The position numbers were made by a program, and so were the translations under genes. DNA of 53,423 bases from assembly GCF_004375085.3 (NCBI RefSeq), contig NZ_SNAQ03000028.1, positions 1-53,423 on the forward strand, read 5' to 3'. A model generated the notes under the pieces. It was not told where the DNA came from, made no database searches, and saw only the letters and a program-made list of their open reading frames with translations. This document shows, piece by piece, positions 48,434 through 53,423 of this stretch. Within the stretch, counting starts at the first letter, position 1; each line of letters starts with the position of its first letter. The DNA is from Lewinella sp. W8 (GTDB lineage: Bacteria; Bacteroidota; Bacteroidia; Chitinophagales; Saprospiraceae).

Positions 48434-49690
48434 GTGACCACTCACATTTTACTGCTCATCATCGCCGGCCTGGCGTTTCTGGGGTCCTTCATTCTTCCCA
48501 GCTTGCTAAAAAATCGCCTGTTGAGCCTACCCATTATTTACGTGGGCTTTGGCTTCCTGGTGTTCAGTCTCCCGTTGGATCTTCCTCTGGTTAATCCGGA
48601 GGATAAAGCCTTCGATCGCGCTACCCTGGAGTACATCACAGAATTTATCGTCATCATTTCTCTGGCGGGTACTGGCCTGAAGCTGGACCGCAAGCCCGGC
48701 TGGAAAAACTGGGCGTCGGGCATTCGGTTGCTGGCAATTACCATGCCCGTAACCATTGCCATCATCAGCCTATTGGGTTACTACTGGTTGGGACTCTCTC
48801 TGGCTTCGGCCGTTCTTCTGGGGGGCGTTCTTGCCCCCACCGATCCGGTACTTGCCGCCAACGTTCAGGTGGGGCCACCAAATGAACAACTACCGGAAGA
48901 TGAAGTGCGCTTCGGATTAACGCTGGAGGCCGGGCTTAATGATGGGCTCGCCTTTCCCTTCATCTACCTGGCCGTGGCCCTCGTTTCCTACAATTCCTTA
49001 TCCGACACCCTCTTTACCTGGGCGTGGTGGGACTTCGGGTACCGAATTCTGGTTGGCCTGGCCGCGGGCGTAGCCATCGGGCATGCACTTTCCTGGACCT
49101 TTTACCGGGTCCGGGATCACATGCAAAAGCAACAGGATACTCAACTCCAGGAGGGCTTCTTTGTGCTGGCCGCTACCCTGCTCACTTACGGAATTACCGA
49201 AATCCTGGAGGGTTACGGTTTTCTGGCCGTTTTCATTGCGGCCGTCGTCAGCCGGCATAAATCAAAAGATGACCAGGGTCCCAAAAAGAGTTTCCGGGCC
49301 ATCGAGCAGGTCGAGCAGGCCTTTCTCGGCATCTTCCTCATCGCCTTCGGTGCCATTCTAGCAAAGGGGGGGCTTTCGGACCTAACTTTTGCCGGAGCAG
49401 CTATCGGGGTTCTGCTTATTCTGGTTGTCCGCCCCCTGGCGGGCCTGATCGGCTTCCTGGGGTGTGACCTTCCCCTCGTGGAATGGTTTGCAATCAGTTT
49501 CTTTGGCATCCGGGGAGTAGGCTCCCTTTACTATTTGGCCTACGCACACAATACGGAGCAGTTCTCCCACATCGACTCCATCTGGGCCACCGTTAATTTC
49601 ACTATCCTGGTCAGCATCGCCGTTCACGGCGTCACCGTGAACCCTATTCTCCGCTGGGTGGATCGAAAAATGGGCCGGCCGATTAAATAA
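48434..49690 (+). CDS. CPA1-type Na+/H+ antiporter
   Basis: 418 residues with about 12 hydrophobic segments and the ion-site region GGVLAPTDPVLAANVQVGPP (TDP motif) followed by LTLEAGLNDGLAFPF (ND motif), both diagnostic of cation/proton antiporters of the CPA1 (NhaP) type. It would pump Na+ or K+ out in exchange for H+ at the inner membrane. The start is a GTG at 48434 (MTTHILLLIIAGLAF). No regulatory C-terminal domain is visible; the protein ends after the last helix. Monocistronic. Confidence 0.87.
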   Translation: MTTHILLLIIAGLAFLGSFILPSLLKNRLLSLPIIYVGFGFLVFSLPLDLPLVNPEDKAFDRATLEYITEFIVIISLAGTGLKLDRKPGWKNWASGIRLLAITMPVTIAIISLLGYYWLGLSLASAVLLGGVLAPTDPVLAANVQVGPPNEQLPEDEVRFGLTLEAGLNDGLAFPFIYLAVALVSYNSLSDTLFTWAWWDFGYRILVGLAAGVAIGHALSWTFYRVRDHMQKQQDTQLQEGFFVLAATLLTYGITEILEGYGFLAVFIAAVVSRHKSKDDQGPKKSFRAIEQVEQAFLGIFLIAFGAILAKGGLSDLTFAGAAIGVLLILVVRPLAGLIGFLGCDLPLVEWFAISFFGIRGVGSLYYLAYAHNTEQFSHIDSIWATVNFTILVSIAVHGVTVNPILRWVDRKMGRPIK

Positions 49691-50239
49691 TCAGAAACGG
49701 CAACTGTCTCCCGCCGGAACACCATTGACAGCGTAAACCCGATCAAACCGTAGCCAACTGCCGTTCTCCAGTTGGAGGTACTCTTCCGTCAGATAAGTTT
49801 TGGTATCCCTGAGTTTGGTGGATAATTCTCTGCGGTGGCCATCCACCCCCAAATACTCCAGCAGTACCGTTCTCCGGGTTACGATGGCAGCTTCAAATTC
49901 ATCGTAGAAGTTACAATCGATGGGCCGATAGTTGGTTCGCTGGGCGGAAGCATACCATTCGGCCAACGGCCGAAGGTCTGCAGTAGTAACCTCCATAAAG
50001 CGTTTAATTTGCCCCTCCAGCGGGAAGTCCTCCGATCCCGGGCCAATTACAGCAACGGGCCGGCCACTCCGGGCGGCCAGTTGAAGTTGCTGGAAGTCCT
50101 GCTCGCCAAGTGGGAGAAAGGCCAACACGCCGTCTACCTCAAAGAGTGGATGGGATTCCCAGTGGGTAAAGGAAACCTGATCGGGTATCGAGGAGGATTC
50201 AATTACTTCTGGCATCCTCCCCAGGATAGCAATCACCAT
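49691..50239 (-). CDS. Two-part protein: unknown N-domain and Rof-like (Rho-binding antiterminator) C-domain
   Basis: 182 residues. The C-terminal part (about 103-175: YRPIDCNFYDEFEAAIVTRRTVLLEY, then KLRDTKTYLTEEYLQLENGSWLRFDRVYAVNG) reads as the Rof family, whose E. coli member (about 85 residues) binds Rho and inhibits termination. The first ~100 residues (VDGVLAFLPLGEQDFQQLQLAARSGRPVAVIG) look like a small alpha/beta domain and match nothing I know, so this may be a fusion. It is the last gene of a tight operon (SDR, cupin, this), 6 nt after the cupin. Rho is cytoplasmic, so this is a cytoplasmic regulator; effect on Rho is inferred. Confidence 0.65.
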   Translation of the reverse strand: MVIAILGRMPEVIESSSIPDQVSFTHWESHPLFEVDGVLAFLPLGEQDFQQLQLAARSGRPVAVIGPGSEDFPLEGQIKRFMEVTTADLRPLAEWYASAQRTNYRPIDCNFYDEFEAAIVTRRTVLLEYLGVDGHRRELSTKLRDTKTYLTEEYLQLENGSWLRFDRVYAVNGVPAGDSCRF

Positions 50240-50245
50240 GGCGAA

Positions 50246-50578
50246 TTATTCTAACCGATAATCGTCACGGGCGGGAGAAAATACATCGATTATCCGGCAC
50301 TCGGTTACGGCAGTTCCCGAATGTGGCGTATTGCCCGGAATGACCACCACGTCTCCCGTAGTACAGATGCGGGTTTCCTCTCCGACGGTGAACTTAAAGG
50401 TTCCCTCGAGTATGGTGGAAATTTGTTCGTGTGGATGTTGGTGAGTAGGCAAAGCGGTGCCTTCCTCCAAGAGAAAATCAGCTACGGTTAGCTTTTCGGT
50501 ATGCACCAGATGGCCAACAATACCGGGAAAGACTTCCTGCTCACGGGTATCGCTTCCTTTACTGTAAAATCGTTTCAT
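50246..50578 (-). CDS. Small cupin-domain protein
   Basis: 110 residues forming a single cupin barrel. The metal-site motif is PTHQHPHEQISTILEGTF (two His, Gln/Glu region) in the first half and GNTPHSGTAV in the second. Such proteins bind a metal or small ligand; no enzyme activity can be assigned. It sits 9 nt after the SDR gene and 6 nt before the Rof-like gene, in a probable three-gene operon. Confidence 0.85.
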   Translation of the reverse strand: MKRFYSKGSDTREQEVFPGIVGHLVHTEKLTVADFLLEEGTALPTHQHPHEQISTILEGTFKFTVGEETRICTTGDVVVIPGNTPHSGTAVTECRIIDVFSPARDDYRLE

Positions 50579-50587
50579 CTTCTGGGT

Positions 50588-51364
50588 TTATCCGGTAATG
50601 TGGCGGGTTAGTCCGCCATCCACGCTGATGGTTTGGCCGGTGATGTAGGCGGCATGGGGTGATAGTAAATAGGCGGCCATGGTGGCAAAATCCTTCGGTT
50701 GCCCCAAGGACTGGGTCGCCGTTTCTGCGGTAAACTGAACCGTGGCTTCCTGCAGTGATATTCCCTGGATTTCGGCAGATTTATCCAGCACCGTCGTGAT
50801 TCGGGGAGTAGCGTGATAACCGGGGGCCAGCAAATTCACGGTAATGCCCTCCTGCCCTATTTCTCGGCTGAGCGTCTTGGCAAAGCCAGCGACCGCCGCC
50901 CGCATGGCGTTACTAAGCACGAGATTATCAATGGGTTGCTTGATCGAAACACTCTCAACGAAAAGCAACCTTCCGTATCCCCGTTTCTGCATTCCGGGTA
51001 CCAACAACTGGGAGAGTTGAATTTTCCAGCGCAGGGTACTTTCGTACGCCCGATCCCAATCGCTCATCTTAACCTCGTCGATCCGCCCCGTGGGTGGTCC
51101 GCCGGCATTAAACACACAGCCCGCCAGCGGATAGCCCGATACGAATTCCGCTAATTCCTCGATGGCCCGGGGGTCGGAGAGGTCCGCAGGGAAGGCCAGA
51201 CATTTACCTTCGTAAGCCGATGCCAATGTTTCCAGCGTATCCTTACTCCGGGCTACGGCAATCACGTAGGCCCCTTCCCCTAATAATTGCTCGGCAATTG
51301 CCTTCCCCAGACCGCTGGTAGCTCCGCCGACGATGAAATACTGATCCTTGATCGCTAAATCCAT
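50588..51364 (-). CDS. Short-chain dehydrogenase/reductase (SDR) with substituted catalytic motif
   Basis: 258 residues with an SDR Rossmann fold: GGATSGLG (13-20) binds the cofactor, NAG is present (FNAGGPP, 86-91), and the end AYITGQTISVDGGLTR is classical. The active Ser region (FVESVSIKQP, about S138-S140) is present, but at the place of the Tyr-xxx-Lys motif the sequence is LSNAMRA (S151, R155). I recall SDR subgroups with this SNxxR pattern and annotated as oxidoreductases, yet the usual chemistry needs the Tyr and Lys. Reaction unknown. It leads the SDR-cupin-Rof operon. Confidence 0.85.
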   Translation of the reverse strand: MDLAIKDQYFIVGGATSGLGKAIAEQLLGEGAYVIAVARSKDTLETLASAYEGKCLAFPADLSDPRAIEELAEFVSGYPLAGCVFNAGGPPTGRIDEVKMSDWDRAYESTLRWKIQLSQLLVPGMQKRGYGRLLFVESVSIKQPIDNLVLSNAMRAAVAGFAKTLSREIGQEGITVNLLAPGYHATPRITTVLDKSAEIQGISLQEATVQFTAETATQSLGQPKDFATMAAYLLSPHAAYITGQTISVDGGLTRHITG

Positions 51365-51427
51365 ACCGCAAGGTACTGTGGTCCCACCAAAGAACCATCT
51401 TCCCGTAGGTGAGAATAATTGGGTCTT

Positions 51428-51465
51428 AAAAAAACATAGGCCCAGGGTTTACCCTGAACCTATTG
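51428..51465 (-). terminator. Intrinsic terminator after the subtilase gene
   Basis: On the minus strand a stem ATAGG..CAGGG / CCCTG..CCTAT (loop TAAA) is followed by a T-run (plus-strand AAAAAAA at 51428-51434). It lies 35 nt past the subtilase stop, before the SDR gene. Confidence 0.75.
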
Positions 51466-51499
51466 TCCCATCCCCGTGGATAGGGATGTATTCGATGGT

Positions 51500-53017
51500 C
51501 TATCGCTGGAGTATGGCCTCCAGGGCATCCGCCGGCTGAACTATTCGTCCCGTAACCCGCGTTTCCGGACCGTCCTCACCGGTGGCGTGGAGAATGGCGT
51601 AGGCACGTTCGGCGGTTAACTCCGGTTCCAGCGAACGCATAACCCCCAGCAAACCCGCTACGAAGGGACAAGCCATGCTTGTGCCGCTGAAAGATTTGTA
51701 AGTGTTGTTCGGGGTGGTGCTAAAGATGCCCACTCCCGGCGCGGCGATGCCGCGCTTGACGCGGTCCACCCGATTACTGAAGGGAGCACGTAACAACTTA
51801 TCGTCAAGCGCCGCTACCGTAATCATCCCGTCGGCGTTGGCCGGTGAGTAGTTGGCCGCATCCCGGTTACTGTTTCCGGCAGCAGCCACTACGATCGCCC
51901 CGTGATCATGAGCGTACTTCACGGCCTGGCTATAGGCTCTCTGCCGACTCTGATTACTGGGCCCGCCTAGCGAAAGGGAAATGATGTCCATATCCTCATC
52001 CACCGCCTCAATAATTCCGGCAATGATGGTTTTCTGGGTTCCCATCCCACCGGCACCCAGCACTTTAATGCTGGTGATTTCAACGAAGGGCTTCTCTCCG
52101 GAACCAGCCAGGCTACCGATGCCGATGCCGTTGTTCGTCACGCCAGCGGCGATCCCGGCACAGTGGGTTCCGTGCCCCATGGGGTCATTGTCATATTTAC
52201 GTTCTACCGTAAAGTAATTGTCTACGATATCCTCGTGCTTTCCGTCTACACCGGTATCCAGAATGGCAATTTTGGCCTGCTGCTTGGGCTGTTGTTTGCT
52301 CAGCAGTCGGTAGTAGCGGTCCATTTCCAGTACATCCATGATCCACTGCTGGTCGGTATTGGGGTCATTGATACTCAGGGAGCCTCTTTTTTGGGTTGAA
52401 GGCACTTCCTCGCTGAGCAAGGGCTCAACCTGAATCACTTCATTGGGCTCCATCCAGGCGACGTAGTCGAAACTGCTGAATTTTTTAACGAGGGCATCGT
52501 TATCCGCGGGAATGTCAATGGTAAAGTAATTGTCCAGCAGGGTACTGGCCTCGTCTTCCGGATGGAAAGCGGGTTGGATTGACAGTCCGTGCATAAAAGC
52601 ATCCGCCTTAAGCTGCTGACTACCAGCACCTTCCCGAATCTCGATTAGGTAACTCTCCCCGGCACTAAGCTGGGGTACTTCACTGACTTCTTCGGAAGTA
52701 ACCGTTATCACCTGCTTCGCAGCGACGTATTCTTCCAGTAGGTGAGCGGCAAAGAATATGCCCAGGGTCAGGACAATGGCCAACCACACCGGCATTCTTT
52801 TGTGGACGGCAAGGCTCTGTACGAAGCCGACCATTCCGAGAATCAGAAAGTCACGAACGATTTGCGGGATCGCGTCGGTCATGGTGGCAGAAACGGAGTA
52901 ATCAGTCCAGATCAGCAGGCCGACCCCCACATAGGTAGCGATCATCCACCAACTGGCGTCCTGCATACTCCGGCGCCAGAACCATACGCACAGTAATAGG
53001 GCTACGAGAAAAATCAT
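51500..53017 (-). CDS. Membrane-anchored subtilisin-like serine protease (S8)
   Basis: 505 residues. Unusually, the N-terminus has three or four hydrophobic segments (about 2-16, 22-38, 55-70, 78-95) instead of a cleavable signal, followed by a region like the I9 propeptide/inhibitor (about 118-200) and the catalytic domain with Asp in AILDTGVDGKHED (D254), His in GHGTHCAG (H282), oxyanion Asn in AAAGNSN (N382) and Ser in SGTSMACPF (S447). The protease domain would face the periplasm if the helices span the membrane an even number of times from a periplasmic N-terminus, or an odd number from the cytoplasm. Substrate unknown. No T9SS domain at the end. Confidence 0.9.
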   Translation of the reverse strand: MIFLVALLLCVWFWRRSMQDASWWMIATYVGVGLLIWTDYSVSATMTDAIPQIVRDFLILGMVGFVQSLAVHKRMPVWLAIVLTLGIFFAAHLLEEYVAAKQVITVTSEEVSEVPQLSAGESYLIEIREGAGSQQLKADAFMHGLSIQPAFHPEDEASTLLDNYFTIDIPADNDALVKKFSSFDYVAWMEPNEVIQVEPLLSEEVPSTQKRGSLSINDPNTDQQWIMDVLEMDRYYRLLSKQQPKQQAKIAILDTGVDGKHEDIVDNYFTVERKYDNDPMGHGTHCAGIAAGVTNNGIGIGSLAGSGEKPFVEITSIKVLGAGGMGTQKTIIAGIIEAVDEDMDIISLSLGGPSNQSRQRAYSQAVKYAHDHGAIVVAAAGNSNRDAANYSPANADGMITVAALDDKLLRAPFSNRVDRVKRGIAAPGVGIFSTTPNNTYKSFSGTSMACPFVAGLLGVMRSLEPELTAERAYAILHATGEDGPETRVTGRIVQPADALEAILQR

Positions 53018-53162
53018 GGCAAGCAGTTTTGCTTAAAATACGCGCTTTTGGTCCCAAAAGCACCTTTGTTCGATGGATTAACGTTTCCATTAGACGAATC
53101 CATCCGGCTTAAAAACGTTCTTAACTGCTGTATAGATGTATTGGATTGGATCTTTGGTGGAG

Positions 53163-53181
53163 GGCGCCGGAGCGCAGGTGC
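53163..53181 (-). repeat. GGCACCTGCGC hairpin repeat, copy 9
   Basis: On the minus strand TGCACCT-GCGC-TCCG-GCGC-C. It lies in the 305-nt gap between the 5S rRNA and the subtilase gene, both read on the minus strand. Confidence 0.75.
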
Positions 53182-53285
53182 AGAAAATTACCGGAGCCCA
53201 GCAGACTCTGAACAGTCCAAAAATTGGCCATTAATCCTTGATCATCAAATGGTTAAAGTAAAATTTGCAGAGCTCCCCAAACGGA

Positions 53286-53318
53286 GAAAGCCCCGCTGCG
53301 GTATGCAACGAGGCTTTC
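53286..53318 (-). terminator. Hairpin after the 5S rRNA
   Basis: GAAAGCC and GGCTTTC enclose inner pairs GCTGC/GCAAC on the plus strand (minus: GAAAGCCTCGTTGC and GCAGCGGGGCTTTC). It follows the 5S 3' end directly on the minus strand and then CTCCGTTTGG, with only a short T-run. Confidence 0.7.
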
Positions 53319-53323
53319 ATAAT

Positions 53324-53423
53324 TGGCGGCGACCTACTCTCCCGGGATCTTGTCCAAGTACCATCGGCGCTGGGCAGCTTAACTTCTCTGTTCGGAATGG
53401 TAAGAGGTGATCCTGCCCGCAAT
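53324..53423 (-). rRNA. rrf: 5S ribosomal RNA (partial, 5' end beyond the right edge)
   Basis: The minus strand carries the conserved 5S core CCATTCCGAACAGAGAAGTT followed by AAGC, CCGATGGTACT and the 3' part GGGAGAGTAGGTCGCCGCC. About 100 nt are present and roughly 10-15 nt of the 5' strand lie outside the window. It must be the distal end of an rRNA operon whose 16S and 23S genes lie to the right. Confidence 0.95.

Overview
The window looks like chromosomal DNA of a GC-rich member of the Bacteroidota, most likely a Saprospiria/Lewinella-type marine or environmental heterotroph. The signs are: T9SS-type C-terminal sorting domains on secreted proteins; a SusC-like TonB receptor next to a DUF4249 lipoprotein; a DUF1800/DUF1501 pair; a propeller histidine kinase with a LytTR regulator; a CxxxY-type CcmE with a long CcmF; -33/-7 promoters of the TTTG/TAnnTTTG kind; and a Bacteroidota-like 5S rRNA. 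The species is an inference. No prophage, integron, CRISPR array, tRNA or insertion-sequence transposase was seen.

Layout. 1-3487 (minus): the 5' part of a giant secreted HYR-repeat adhesin that runs off the left edge. 3797-10104: a secreted GH2 beta-galactosidase, a small secreted protein and a DUF5916 outer-membrane protein. 10495-13873: ccmE and ccmF for cytochrome c maturation. 14046-17445: an HTH-transmembrane protein of unknown role, Tag DNA glycosylase and a TrkH-type potassium transporter. 17874-21604 (minus): fatty-acid beta-oxidation genes (fadN-like and thiolase). 22182-25111: a GT22-like glycosyltransferase that overlaps a convergent S41 peptidase. 25367-27370: groES-groEL. 27565-33075: a GbsR/MarR-type regulator, a LytTR/histidine-kinase two-component system and a TPR lipoprotein. 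33503-37068: sdhCAB. 37254-37921 (minus): two overlapping SSB-like genes. 38224-45608: the DUF1800/DUF1501 pair, then DUF4249 and its TonB receptor. 45706-51364: a secreted serine hydrolase, a class V aminotransferase, a Na+/H+ antiporter and a tight SDR-cupin-Rof operon. 51500-53017 (minus): a membrane-anchored subtilase. 53324-end: the 3' end of a 5S rRNA on the minus strand, the tail of an rRNA operon lying beyond the right edge.

The most unusual signal is not a gene. A short dispersed element, GGCACCT followed by a mini-hairpin GCG(N)nCGC, occurs about ten times, in both orientations, mostly between genes. Its loop varies, and in one copy a stem pair changes on both sides. Three further sites carry a longer relative of about 50-70 nt, two of which match each other over about 65 nt. 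Two other families (a 34-nt repeat and a 17-nt motif present as an inverted pair) meet one long copy in a mosaic island at 21750-22100. This resembles REP/MITE-type intergenic repeats, and I cannot link it to a described family.

Other points worth following: a domain nested inside an HYR repeat of the adhesin; a near-consensus sigma-54 site upstream of groESL; a two-domain protein with a Rof-like C-terminus; tandem SSB-like proteins lacking the acidic tail; and an SDR without the catalytic Tyr/Lys. All family assignments come from reading motifs by eye; no database was searched.
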